In this document: piece after piece, positions 11,801-24,494 of the stretch
Position numbering within the stretch: position 1 is the first letter of the stretch
Layout of the letters: each line of letters starts with the position of its first letter
Program-made: the position numbers and the translations under genes
Notes under the pieces: model-generated
The model's input: only the letters and a program-made list of their open reading frames with translations
Databases searched by the model: none
Told to the model about the DNA's origin: nothing
DNA from: Epiperipatus broadwayi
Taxonomy: Eukaryota; Onychophora; Udeonychophora; Euonychophora; Peripatidae
Reading direction: 5' to 3'
Assembly (NCBI GenBank): GCA_028023455.1
Contig: JAQFVV010006640.1
Location: 1-64,000 of the forward strand
Length of the DNA: 64,000 bases

Positions 11801-13275
11801 GCATAGACAGTCATTTGAATCAAGATAGATTAAAAAAAACATAGATAGTTATTTTAAATCAAAAGTGTAGCTACAGGAAAATTAATAAATTTTTAAAAGA
11901 GTTCTATTGGTTACCTTCTATTTGATGAGTTTCTTCCTGGATTTGAATTCACTTTGTTTTCTTTTCTTCTTATTTTCCATTTAAAGGCTCAAATCCTAGA
12001 CAATAAGCAGTCTCTGATTACTAACATGAATTAACTTTTTAAACATTTTTAGAAGTTTGCTGCAATTTCTTTAAACGAATTTTAAACAGCCAAATAATTA
12101 TTATAATCTGAATTTCATACAGGAGTTTGACATTTCTCTCCTTCAATGAATTTGCAATAAGCAGAATGGACAAGTTGCAGCATTTAGTATAAAATGTCTC
12201 ATTAAAAGTCGATTTCTTCATAATTAATGTGAGGAAGAGAAACATGCACCATTTATAGATCAATTAGAAATTCATATTTTGGTCTACTATAAAACTTAGA
12301 TACATTATCAAATTCTGAGAAAGAAATTTAAAAAAAATTTGGAGATTAATTCTTAGTTAGCCCGTTGTTCTCAATTAGCAAAAATTTCTTTTTCACTTTC
12401 TCCAGTCACTTTTTATAGAGTGAAGGAAAAAAAAGAAAACACATGTTAAACCCCCCCCCATGGTTCCTCTTCAAGTCTAATCAAAAAAATCCCCACTCAG
12501 AATGAACAATGACTCTCAAGTGTTACTATTAACAACTTTGTCTGATTTGAAACCAGATCTCTTTAATTAACACATTGGTGACCAACTTATGAAATTTAGT
12601 CAACGAAACTCTAATTAAAAAAATTAAGCCTACTAACACTTTTTTGGTCAAACAAAGGTTACATTCATTGGATCTAAATAATTTCTTATTTAGGTTTACA
12701 TTTTAAATAATATAGAAAATTATGTCAATTTTTATAAAGGAAAGAAAAAAAAATCAAACCCATATATCTGTATCACACACACACATGTGCAGACCATTAA
12801 ATAGAAAACCGATTATTCAGATTACATGAACACAAATATCCATCATAATTTTTTATAATTACAAGCATAAAGTCAATTATAATTTCTGATAATCATAAAC
12901 ATAAATATTCACTATAATCTCCTATAACTTTAAACTTATTCTCCAGAAAGAAACTGTTAACCAAAGCTACTGACAATCAATTCAATTTTAATCCTCAACT
13001 CTTTAATAATAGATATCAAATTCACAAGACTTTATCCTAGTCATATAAATATTTATTCCTGAATTATTATATTGGTAAAAAAATCAATCATTCCCCCTGC
13101 ATTAAATATGCTAACTACATTTTATACAAACATAAACTGCCTCTATATATGTTATTTTTGAACAAATATAGCAATTACTTTCTCAAATAAAACCTTTAAC
13201 TTTTCTTATATCAAAAAAAAATATTTTTTTTCCACAATTACTTCATTTTAGTATATTTGGTTTATGGATGGAATA
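8867..13275. other. AT-rich region, nothing recognised
   Basis: About 4.4 kb without a convincing open frame, splice-bounded exon, RNA gene or repeat family that I can name. There are short AT runs, a CAACAACAACA stretch near 10881, a (GA)n near 10928 and a C run near 12452. It may hold decayed repeats beyond recognition by eye. Confidence 0.4.
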
Positions 13276-13286
13276 AACAAAAGGCT

Positions 13287-13332
<46 letters not shown>

Positions 13333-13343
13333 AGCCTTTTGTT
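13276..13343. repeat. (TA)n-centred perfect palindrome, 15-bp arms
   Basis: AACAAAAGGCTACAA (13276-13290), a TA run, then TTGTAGCCTTTTGTT (13329-13343). The arms are exact reverse complements. Two more TA runs follow to about 13387, separated by CACGACGCTC. Confidence 0.9.
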
Positions 13344-13912
13344 ATATATATATATATATATATACACGACGCTCTATATATATATATTTGCAGTATAAAA
13401 TATTTTATTAATTTTGTATTTTACAACATATCAATAAGGTTGTGTTAGCTCAGATACCATATTGCATTCAACATGAGGTGCTGTATCTATTTGCCTTTTA
13501 TGATAGATAAATTCATACACATGTATATACGTGCAGCACAATTATACAATCACTACTATTCTAAATATAAAGTTATTAGTGGATTTGCTTACAGGAAATT
13601 TACAATCAATCAACCCCTTTTGCACTCATCATAAGGTGCAGCAGTGACAAAAAATAACTTAACAGGATATAAGGATAAATACATTTTTATACACTCAACA
13701 TGAGGTATCGTATTTACCGAATATTACAAGTGTATGTGCACATATATACATATGTATATTTGTGTATGACAATTTTCAACAAAAAGAAAAACAAGCAGCA
13801 ATAAAAAAAACTAATTGCAACCTTTGCTGAAAGTACTAGAATTTGGGATAAAAACATGAATGAAAAGATTTAAATAAAAGCTGTATCATTATGCCTGTAA
13901 TAACTGTAAATT

Positions 13913-13913
<1 letters not shown>
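13344..13913. other. Unrecognised spacer with a loose repeated motif
   Basis: No gene is seen. A phrase of the type CATNAGGTGC (CAACATGAGGTGCTGTAT near 13470, CATCATAAGGTGCAGCAG near 13627, CAACATGAGGTATCGTAT near 13688) recurs about three times at 60-160 bp spacing, suggesting a diverged tandem repeat. Confidence 0.35.
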
Positions 13914-13992
<79 letters not shown>

Positions 13993-13993
13993 A
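13914..13993. repeat. Two TA runs around a short TCGCA...TGCGA palindrome
   Basis: (TA)n, then TCGCA at 13944-13948, a longer (TA)n, and TGCGA at 13989-13993. The second run and its flanks are palindromic with 5-bp unique arms. Confidence 0.8.
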
Positions 13994-16097
<2,104 letters not shown>

Positions 16098-16799
16098 GAT
16101 TAAAAACAAAAAATTTTTAAATTTTTAATTAAAAAAAAAAATATATAAAATTAAATAATAATATATATTTTAATTTATTTTTTATTTAAATAAAAACAAC
16201 TAAAGGAATATTTAAATTTTATTTTCTATTTTGAAATCTTTTTAATTAATTGAACAAAATTTCTATCTATTAAATTTTTTTAAGCAAAAACCTGATTATA
16301 CTTTTGATAAAATTCCAAAAGTAGCTTTTGATTAAAATTGTTTTTAATAAAAAAGTTTTTAATTTAGTGTTTTGTCACCTCAGTTGACTATATAAAAAGA
16401 GTTGACAAAAATAGTTTAGTAGATATAGTCTTGTTTTAGTATGCTGTAGTTTTGCAGCAGTTGTTTTTAGTTGGCCAGAATATGTTATTTTTGTGGAATG
16501 ATCATGTAATAATTGAAGAGACAGTGATCCCAGCAACAGTTGCTAGTTCATGATGGTGGAGTTTGAATGCACTTAAGGAAAATATCAACTTCCAGTGTAG
16601 AAATTCATAGATACAAATGTGTTCTAAAAGACAGCTGTTTGCCTGGAACAATCCTAGACAGAAGCAAGATCACTGCAGACCAGCTTACCTGGACTATACC
16701 TATCTCAATAAGGACTATAAACCAGTCTCACCAACAATTGGTATCCTGTTTTCATTTGTCTATTGTTTGTCCACTTGCTATCTACTAAATTTGAAGTTA

Positions 16800-16804
<5 letters not shown>
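16098..16804. other. AT-rich spacer
   Basis: 16098-16380 is extremely AT-rich. 16500-16800 is less so and contains two overlapping short open frames (16567-16788 and 16617-16847) running into the next TA tract. No motif or splice signal supports either as a gene. Confidence 0.4.
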
Positions 16805-16850
<46 letters not shown>

Positions 16851-16899
16851 TAAATAGATGTAAATTATATATATATATATATATAATTTACATCTATTT
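16805..16899. repeat. (TA)n tract and (TA)n-centred palindrome, 16-bp arms
   Basis: After a TA run (16805-16846), AAATAGATGTAAATTA (16852-16867), (TA)n and TAATTTACATCTATTT (16884-16899) form an exact palindrome. Confidence 0.9.
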
Positions 16900-16949
16900 T
16901 TGTTTACTGGTTCACATTATTTCTGGGTATCTTCACAGCATGTCTGCAT

Positions 16950-18960
16950 GCATTATCTGACTTTCCTTTATGTAGTTTAAATAATAATGATATGCTGATA
17001 GAATATTCTGCCAATGTAACATTCTCAGGCTAATGTGTTCTGGTGCTAATTGATCATGTCACAGAATTCTGAGTAATGGTTTATGGTCCATGAATATTCC
17101 AAAATTTTTACCCAATATATACTAGTGAAAATTTTTTAATGCAAAACTATAGCCAATGCTCATTTGTCTATTTGGCTATAATTTTTCTATTTTAGAAAGT
17201 GTGCATGATGTGTAAGTTACTGGTCTAAACTCTTCTCATTGCAGTGGGATAAGACTACTCCCTCCCATATTCAGATGTATCTGTTCTTATTTTGAAGTCT
17301 TTGTCACTGTCGGAATGGACTAAAAGCCTGTCTGATGTTAATACTGCTTTTGGCTTTTCAAATGTTACATTGTATCTCTGAATCCATTACAATACTTTGC
17401 CTTTCTTCAGTAAATCATATAATGTTCTGGGTGCCATTGCATTATTTTCTAAATCCATTACCATATTTTTCCTTTCTTCAGTAAATTGTATAATGGTTTG
17501 GATGCCATTGCTTTATTTTTTAGGAACCACCAAAAAAATTAGCCCAGAAATATTTGCAATTGTTTAACATTTTCCAGTTTATCTGCATTTTTACTGCCTT
17601 AATTTTTTTTGAGAAAGGTTTTTTGCTTTTGTCTGAAATGATGTGGCCTAAGAAAGCTAACTCTTGTTCTTGCCATGTATATTTTTCTTCATCAAGTTCA
17701 ACACCTGATCTATTAGGTTTTTTGCAACCTTTCTGTAATCTGTTTATTAAATATTTTACTGATGCTGCCAGGATTAGTATGACATCATAATAAGGCATCA
17801 CTCTGGTTAGCCCATTTAATATATAATTTATTTTCACTTGAAAAATATTAGGGGCTGTTAAGATCTCAAAAAGATGTCTGTTGTAGCTGAAAAGATCAAA
17901 AGGTATTGTTAGTATTAATATTTTTGCCATTCTTTCACCTTGATCTGGTTTTTAAGCAGCATTTAGGCCTAATTTCACAAAATATTTTGCATCTGTTAAT
18001 TCAGCCTGCAACTTCTCTTATTAGGCATGAAATATGCACTTTTATTTAAGCACTTATTAACTGTAACTCTGTAATCAAATTTAGCTGTTTGGTTTAATAA
18101 TAACTATTATTGGTGTTGCCCACTCTATAGATTCTACATGTGTAATTATGCTTACTTTAACTATCACTCTGATTTTTTTCTTATACTCTTTTTCTTTGAG
18201 CTAACAGGATTTTTCTGGCTTTACATATGATGGGATTGATTTTATCCAATTCAATGTGTACTATGTTCGATATTATCACACCTAGTTCTTTTGTGAATAA
18301 TTCTGGGAAAATTTATCATGTATGTTGTTCTGTTGACAAGTTGGTGACTTCATTCATGTTAATATTTATTCCTATTTCTCTGAACCAGTTATTAGTGAAA
18401 TGACTTCTTTCTGTATTATATATATAAAGACAAGTTAGCTGATTTATTTAGGTGTTTTATAAAGACTATCACATAACGTACTATTTATAATTTGTTTCCA
18501 CTTACATCTACAGCCCTGATAGATGTTTTACACATTTCAATGTCTGTACAATCTCCTCTAATCTGTTTCCACAGTTTCTCTGAGATTATTAATATTCCCA
18601 ACCTGTTGTCAATATCTATGTCTATTTTTTTGTTGCTGATCTTGACTTGCAGCATAAACTTATTTTTCCTGCTTTCGTTGGCTTTGTTAACATTGACAGT
18701 GCTACCAATTGTGATTAACTTGGTTTGTTTTCTTTGATAGTGTTCTTCATTTCTTCTATGGTGGTTAGTAGTTTCCTTTCTATATTCTTTATTCCATGTT
18801 TTATCTTTTCATACCGGTTTTTTACTTTTATTCCTATCTTCTCACCTAGCCTTTTTACATGTACTATTTTTTATATCCATACTCTTGCATCTGTTACTTT
18901 TTTATAATTGTTGCTGCTACAACATTATTAATTCCTCTATTGACCTGTGTTAATGATGCC
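16950..18960 (-). pseudogene. Decayed Ty3/Gypsy pol (protease-RT-RNase H)
   Basis: Reading the minus strand from ~18.9 to ~16.95 kb gives a broken pol. A protease-like stretch near 18.73-18.54 kb reads LGILIISEKLWKQI. RT blocks follow: ATPIIVIIKPN (stop-ridden, near 18.1 kb), LTDAKYFVKLGLNAA, then a 136-codon open piece (17930-17520) with PFDLFSYNRHLFEILTAP, FQVKINYILNGL and AFLGHIISDK. RNase H-like text (FRPVTYTSCTLSK, FALKNFH, DHKPLLRIL) is readable near 17.25-17.0 kb. The catalytic YxDD position reads YYDV. A ~65-75 bp piece is duplicated in tandem at 17393-17520. Many stops and shifts show an old copy. No LTRs or integrase were found. Confidence 0.75.
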
Positions 18961-19398
18961 TGATTTCATGACATGTTTATTATCCATAAGCTTCTTAGCT
19001 TTTAAAGCTTATTCACTATTCAGAAGTTTGAGATGATGATTGCACCAACATGCATATTGAGTATTTGAATGCAGGTAAGAACACTAACAAATAAATCTTA
19101 TAAATAAAACCTAGATGAGGATAGGATAATAATGAAATATTATTAATAGTGAAAGTTATTGATACACTCCAACATAGTATTTATATTTCACTTGTAGTTC
19201 AATTCCAATGATACACATGCAAGTTTGTTGCTTTCTGGATAGTTTCCTTTGGCACTGGTTTCCAAAACACTAGACTTCTCAAACTAAAAGAGTTCTTTGG
19301 TTTCATTCAGCTGCTGCTCACAATCATGTTGACTCCATACAAAAGTGCTACCCCATCACTTAAGCTTCTTTCAGTCACTCTTCATTAAATTGTAAAAA
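18961..19398. other. Unrecognised spacer
   Basis: No open frame or repeat family recognised between the gypsy relic and the inverted repeat that follows. Confidence 0.4.
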
Positions 19399-20165
19399 AA
19401 TCAAGTCATTTACCACATGACCTAATTTAACAAGCTTGTATTACAAATGTTATCTAATGAGCTTGACAATAGCTCTAAACAAGCTTTTCAGAATATTCCC
19501 AACCCAGACCAGTCTCTGTTTCTGGTTTTCTCAGTGGGGTGCTAGGATATTCAAGCATTATATTTAAAATACCATTCCAAGCCCATCACTTTGTCTAATG
19601 GTTAATTATTAAGTAGAAAATCTGACATCCATATGTCTTCAAATCCATCTATCTAACTTAAATAGCTATATGGGATTGAACTATGTTCATATATCCCAGA
19701 TATCTGCATCTGGCTTCCTCTGTGAGGACTTGGGATATTCTAAAATGCTTGTTTAGAGCTATTGGTAAGCTCATTAGATACAATTTGTAATACAAGCTTG
19801 TTAAATTAGGTCATGTAATATATGACTTTATTTCTTTGCAATTATATTTTTTGCTAATAAGGCATTGGCACTTTTTTTATTGCTAAAGCTATTAATATAT
19901 GGTGTATCTGAACTTAGTTTAGTCCCATATGGCTATTTAAATTAGATAGATGGACTTGAAAATATATAGATATTTGAAAATTTCAGATTTTCTACTTAAT
20001 AGTTAACCATTAGATAAAATGCTGGGCTTGGCCTGGTATTTTAAATATAATGTTTGAATATTGTAGCACCTCACTGAAGAAGCCAGAATCATAAACCGGT
20101 TTAGGATTGTGAATATTCTGAAAAGCTTGTTTAGAATTATTGGCAAGCTCATTAGATAACTCTTC
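19399..20165. repeat. Complex inverted repeat (fold-back family 1)
   Basis: A ~300 bp unit (19399-19700, containing ACAAGCTTGTATTACAAATG, AGCTCTAAACAAGCTTTTC and AGCTATATGGGATTGAAC) is followed by a partial inverted copy (19730-19835) and a longer inverted copy (19905-20165). The same family recurs at 54967-55210, and related phrases occur at 52720 and 60735. No protein is encoded, so this is probably a non-autonomous element or an inverted dimer. Confidence 0.75.
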
Positions 20166-20700
20166 ATTAAAATTTCCCACCAACAGTTCACTTAGTAAAT
20201 CCACCAGAATGAGAACCACTGCATTTTGGGTACATTCTATGCAGTTTAACCTCCAGAAGTCCAGGTTCATGCTTGATTGTTATCAGTTTTGTTTTCCTCT
20301 TGGTGTTTTAAATTAGCAAACATTTCTTGTCATTTACCAAACACAATTTTCTTATCACGTATTATGTAAATATTTTTTTATTGTTAAATCCTATGCAAAA
20401 TTAATTATTAATTAAACCTTTTTATTTTCTATCTGATTTAATTATATAACATTTGCTTTTCTTAAATTACTTTACCCAAATGTTTATTAAATTTACTCAT
20501 ATCAGTTAGTGACCTAAAAAAAATATTCCTCTAATATATCTTCATTACTTTTTATGGAGTACAAAAATACTTATAATATAATTATTAAATTGCAATGTAC
20601 ATATTTTTACAAACACAACAATTTTCTTTTATTATTAATTTTGTATATTTAGGATAGAATCTTTTATAATATATGTATATATGTAATAAATTAATAATTT
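20166..20700. other. Unrecognised AT-rich spacer
   Basis: Short overlapping minus-strand frames (20003-20270) lie in the inverted repeat and have no domain. The remainder is AT-rich without features. Confidence 0.4.
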
Positions 20701-21007
20701 GTATTAACTGAAAGGAGACCCTTTGATTCCTCTTGGAGGCCTTAAAGAAACCGAGCAGGGCAAATTCCTAATGTCCACTCCATACGTTCTTGTCGTTGCA
20801 GCTGTTATTACTATGTGATTATTCATATAGTATACGAACATGGATGGGCTGCTCACCAACATGTATTAGCCAGCGTGGTGAGTTTATTGGCTTTTTACCT
20901 CTGAGTTTAAGATCAAGAAACACCATGGTCTTTCTTCTCAGTGCCTGATAAGGCAGAATGAATGTTTGTGTAAATGATAAATATTTTTCCAATACATATA
21001 TACAATT

Positions 21008-22219
21008 ATGACAGACAAAAATAAAGCATGGCCCTTATTCCCAGGAGGCTGTAAAGTCATCAACCAAGGCAGCGGTTGGTGGCCGAAGGCGGAGGGTGCT
21101 AAGAATCCCCTGATTGTGGACCCAGGCTGCCATTTGATGACGACTTTTTATTTAGGTACTTACAACTGCAGATCACTTTCAAGTGAAGGAAGATTGCAAG
21201 AATTAGAAGAAGAACTGTCTTATATTAAATGGGACATTATTGGACTTTGTGAAGTTAGAAGAAAAGGTGAAGAAACAATTGATTTAAAAAGTGGACATAT
21301 ACTCTATTATAAAGGCACACATATTGGAAATACAAGTGGAGTAGGATTCATTATAAATAAAAAGTGGAAGAACAATATTGTGGAGATTGATGGTGTATCG
21401 GACAGAGTGGCAAGATTAGTTATACAACTTAATAGCAGATACCAAATGCAGATAATTCAGGTTTATGCCCCAACAAGTTCTCATAGTGATGAAGTAGTAG
21501 AAGATTTTTATATGGATGTACAAAAGGCTTTTGATCAGAGTAAACAACATTTTAAAATTGTTATGGGAGACTTTAATGCTAGAATAGGTAGACAAATGAA
21601 AGATGAAATTGCTGTAGGTAATTTTGGTTATGGTAATAGAAATGAGAGAGGACATAGACTTGTGGAGTTTGCAGAAAAAGAAAAACTTTATATTATGAAT
21701 TCATTTTTTGAGAAAAATGTTAAAAGGAAATGGACATGGAAACATCCAAATGAAGGTACAGCAGAATTGGATTATATTTTGACTAACAGAAAATACATAT
21801 TTCAAGATTGTAATGTTCTTAATAAATTTAACACAGGAAGTGATCATCGATTAGTAAGGTGTAAGTTATGTGTTAATGTAAAACTAGAGAGACAAAAATT
21901 ATTAAGAAAAACAATATTTACAGTTGATATTCCTAATCTTCAGAAACATTCTAATGAATTTAAATTAGAACTTACAAATAGATTTCAAGTGTTAGGAGAT
22001 TTTGAACATGATTCAGATTTGAATGAAATTAATATGAAAATAACTGATACACTTTTGAAAACTGCAACAAAGATAGCTGGTAGAAAAAAGCAGCAATTGA
22101 CTAATAAAATTTCTACTGAGACTAGAGAATTTATGAAAAAAAGAAGGAATATGAAGATATACAAAAATGATGTATTAAAAAGAATTGAATATCTCGAATT
22201 TTGTAAAATGGTACGATAA
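21008..22219 (+). CDS. RTE-like LINE endonuclease domain (ORF cut by stop)
   Basis: 403 codons. The AP-endonuclease fold is readable in order: YNCRSL (catalytic Asn ~53), LCEVR (Glu ~82), IQVYAPT (Tyr ~153), MGDFNA (Asp ~188, Asn ~190), LDYILTN (Asp ~255) and GSDHR (~277-281). All expected metal-binding and catalytic positions are present. In RTE elements this domain nicks the target so that the RT can prime on the new 3' end. The frame stops at TAA 22217-22219. The same frame then continues openly for about 65 codons (basic, linker-like) to ~22423, so the stop looks like a point mutation inside a longer polyprotein. The ATG follows an in-frame upstream region of unclear coding status, so the true start may differ. 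Confidence 0.85.
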   Translation: MTDKNKAWPLFPGGCKVINQGSGWWPKAEGAKNPLIVDPGCHLMTTFYLGTYNCRSLSSEGRLQELEEELSYIKWDIIGLCEVRRKGEETIDLKSGHILYYKGTHIGNTSGVGFIINKKWKNNIVEIDGVSDRVARLVIQLNSRYQMQIIQVYAPTSSHSDEVVEDFYMDVQKAFDQSKQHFKIVMGDFNARIGRQMKDEIAVGNFGYGNRNERGHRLVEFAEKEKLYIMNSFFEKNVKRKWTWKHPNEGTAELDYILTNRKYIFQDCNVLNKFNTGSDHRLVRCKLCVNVKLERQKLLRKTIFTVDIPNLQKHSNEFKLELTNRFQVLGDFEHDSDLNEINMKITDTLLKTATKIAGRKKQQLTNKISTETREFMKKRRNMKIYKNDVLKRIEYLEFCKMVR

Positions 22220-22490
22220 AGAGTTGAAAATGATATAAGAAAGTATAACTGTGAAATAGCAAGGAAAGCTGTAGAAGAAAGTAAAAGTCTCAAGAATGTT
22301 AAACAACATTTTGGTATTGGTAGGAAATTTATATCTGCAATAAGAAAAAAAGATGGAATTACTACTAAAAAGAGAGATGACATCATGAAATTGGTAGAAG
22401 ATTTTTTATCAAGAATTATATAGTAATAAAGAACAAGTACCTCCTACATCTATTACATCTTCCGAATTACCCAGAATTTTAAATGAAGAA

Positions 22491-23966
22491 GTGAGACATG
22501 CAATTAAATGTATGAAGAAAGGAAAGGCTCCAGGAAATGATGGAATTATAATTGATATATTAAAAGAAGCAGGTGAAGAAATAGAAACAATTTTAGCAAA
22601 GTTATATACCAAATGTCTAAATGATAAAGATGTACCGGAAGATTGGAAGAATGCAGTAATAATATTAATATTTAAAAAAGGTGATAAAGAAGATATTAGA
22701 AATTACAGACCTATCAGCCTTTTATCAGTTTTATATAAAATTTTTACCAAGATAATTACAACTCGTCTACAGAGAACTTTGGATTTCCACCAACCAAGAG
22801 AACAAGCTGGATTTAAAAGTGGTTTCAGTACAATAGATCATATCCAGGTATTGAGAGAAGTCATAGAAAGGACAAACGAATATGAGTTGTCATTATGTTT
22901 TGGATTTGTAGATTATGAAAAGGCATTCGATTCTATACACATTTCTTCAGTGATTAAAGCATTGGATCATCAAGGTATAGATCCAGGATATTGTCATATT
23001 TTAAAGAATATTTATAAAAATGCAACAGCAACAATTAGATTACATAATGATACTGGAAAAATCAACATTGAGAAAGGTGTAAGACAAGGTGACTCCATAT
23101 CTCCAAAACTTTTTACAGCAGTGCTGCAAGAAGTATTTTGTGGATTAAAATGGGAAACTAAAGGAGTGAAAGTAAATGGAGAGTATTTAAGTCATTTAGA
23201 TTTCGCAGATGATGTAGTTGTTTTTGCAAATAATGCTTCAGAGCTGCAGGAAATGTTACAGGAGTTAGCAGATGAAAGTAGAAAAGTAGGACTAAAGATA
23301 AATGTTAAAAAGACTAAAGTAATGTTTAATCGATTTGCTCAAAATATGAAAATAAAGATTAATTATGAAGAATTAGAAGAAGTTAACAGTTACAAATACC
23401 TTGGTCAGATTATTAATACAGATGGAAACATAATGGAGGAAATTAATCATAGAATTAAACTTGGTTGGAGTGCTTTTGGTAGAAATAACTTGATACTAAA
23501 AGGAAATATGCCTATGTGTTTGAAAAGGATGGTTTTTAACAAATGTGTTTTACCAGTTCTGACTTATGGATCTGAGACTTGGACACTTAATAGAAGAGCA
23601 ATACAGAGACTTCAGACCACTCAAAGGAGTATGGAGAGATGTATGTTGGGAGTAACAAGAAGAGATCGAAAATGCAATGTATGGGTAAGACAACAAACAG
23701 GTGTTACTGACCTTATTGAAAAAATTAAAAGATTGAAATGGAGTTGGGCTGGACATATTGTTAGAAGAGATGATAATAGATGGACAATTGAAATTTTAAA
23801 CTGGATTTCAAGAGATTGTAAAAGACCCAGAAAGAGACCACATGTGAGATGGATGGATGAAATAAGAAAATGTGCAGGGGTGTTGTGGAGAAGAGAAGCT
23901 AAAGATCGGAGAAGATGGATTAAACTTGGAGAGACCTTCATCCTGCAGTTGATTGATAATGGTTGA
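22491..23966 (+). CDS. RTE-like LINE reverse transcriptase domain
   Basis: 491 codons from an internal ATG; the coding sequence really continues upstream in this frame to ~22410, where a one-base insertion separates it from the endonuclease frame. Motifs: GKAPGNDGI (~11-19), ILIFKKGD and NYRPISLLS (~71-79), EQAGFKSGFST (~104-114), VDYEKAFDS with catalytic Asp ~141, GVRQGDSISP (~197-206), HLDFADD with the catalytic Asp pair ~240-241, GLKINVKKTK and YLGQIINTDG. The C-terminal part (RAIQRLQTTQRSMERCMLG, WAGHIVRR, RPHVRWMDEIRK, RRWIKLGETF) is typical of RTE-type LINEs. It carries out target-primed reverse transcription. The frame itself is intact with no internal stop, so the insertion is fairly young. 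Confidence 0.9.
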   Translation: MRHAIKCMKKGKAPGNDGIIIDILKEAGEEIETILAKLYTKCLNDKDVPEDWKNAVIILIFKKGDKEDIRNYRPISLLSVLYKIFTKIITTRLQRTLDFHQPREQAGFKSGFSTIDHIQVLREVIERTNEYELSLCFGFVDYEKAFDSIHISSVIKALDHQGIDPGYCHILKNIYKNATATIRLHNDTGKINIEKGVRQGDSISPKLFTAVLQEVFCGLKWETKGVKVNGEYLSHLDFADDVVVFANNASELQEMLQELADESRKVGLKINVKKTKVMFNRFAQNMKIKINYEELEEVNSYKYLGQIINTDGNIMEEINHRIKLGWSAFGRNNLILKGNMPMCLKRMVFNKCVLPVLTYGSETWTLNRRAIQRLQTTQRSMERCMLGVTRRDRKCNVWVRQQTGVTDLIEKIKRLKWSWAGHIVRRDDNRWTIEILNWISRDCKRPRKRPHVRWMDEIRKCAGVLWRREAKDRRRWIKLGETFILQLIDNG

Positions 23967-23987
23967 TGATGATGATGATGATGAAGA
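23964..23987 (+). repeat. (TGA)n 3' tail of the LINE
   Basis: Short TGATGATGA repeats directly after the RT stop codon. RTE-clade elements end in short tandem repeats rather than poly(A). Confidence 0.8.
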
Positions 23988-23995
23988 TGTTTTAA

Positions 23996-24441
23996 TAAAA
24001 AATTTAAAAAGTAGCATTACATAATGAAGTTTTTATATATTTACTGATTATCAAATGTACTAAAAATAATAAATTTTGTAATAATTGGGTTAATAAAAAA
24101 ATCTAGAAATTTGAACCATTAAGTCTAAAGTAAAGTTATAATTTTGCTTAAATCTATTATAGGAGAAATGAAAGAATATGTAGTGGTAAGTTGAGATCAC
24201 TTATTAATAGCTGAATTGACTTACGTTTGATAATTTTTTTTTATACTTGTTAAAAATGTTCAAATATTTTGCTATAATATTTATGAAATTTATTTTTAAA
24301 AAATAATGATAATAGAAGTAATTTTAATGTGAGAAATTATTTATTGGTATTTTATATAGATGTTAAAGCGAAGTTGTGCAGGCATATAATGATTATTTTC
24401 ATATATGATTAATATTAATATCATTTATATAATAGTATGCT

Positions 24442-24448
<7 letters not shown>
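23996..24448. other. Unrecognised AT-rich spacer
   Basis: No gene, RNA or repeat recognised. Confidence 0.4.
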
Positions 24449-24477
<29 letters not shown>

Positions 24478-24494
24478 TATATATATATATATAT
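24449..24494. repeat. (TA)n at left edge of candidate solo LTR
   Basis: Two TA runs separated by AAAT, ending directly at TGTACC. Confidence 0.85.

Larger units (their letters stand above)
20710..23995 (+). mobile_element. Nearly full-length RTE-like LINE
   Basis: An apurinic-type endonuclease is followed by a reverse transcriptase, a very short 3' UTR and a (TGA)n/(GAT)n tail, the layout of RTE-clade non-LTR retrotransposons. The 5' non-coding part (about 20710-21007) is more GC-rich than its surroundings. Only two lesions break the reading frame: a TAA at 22217-22219 and an extra T in a T run near 22405. An AATAAA lies at about 23994. A decayed relative lies at 43.1-45.7 kb on the minus strand. 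Confidence 0.85.
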
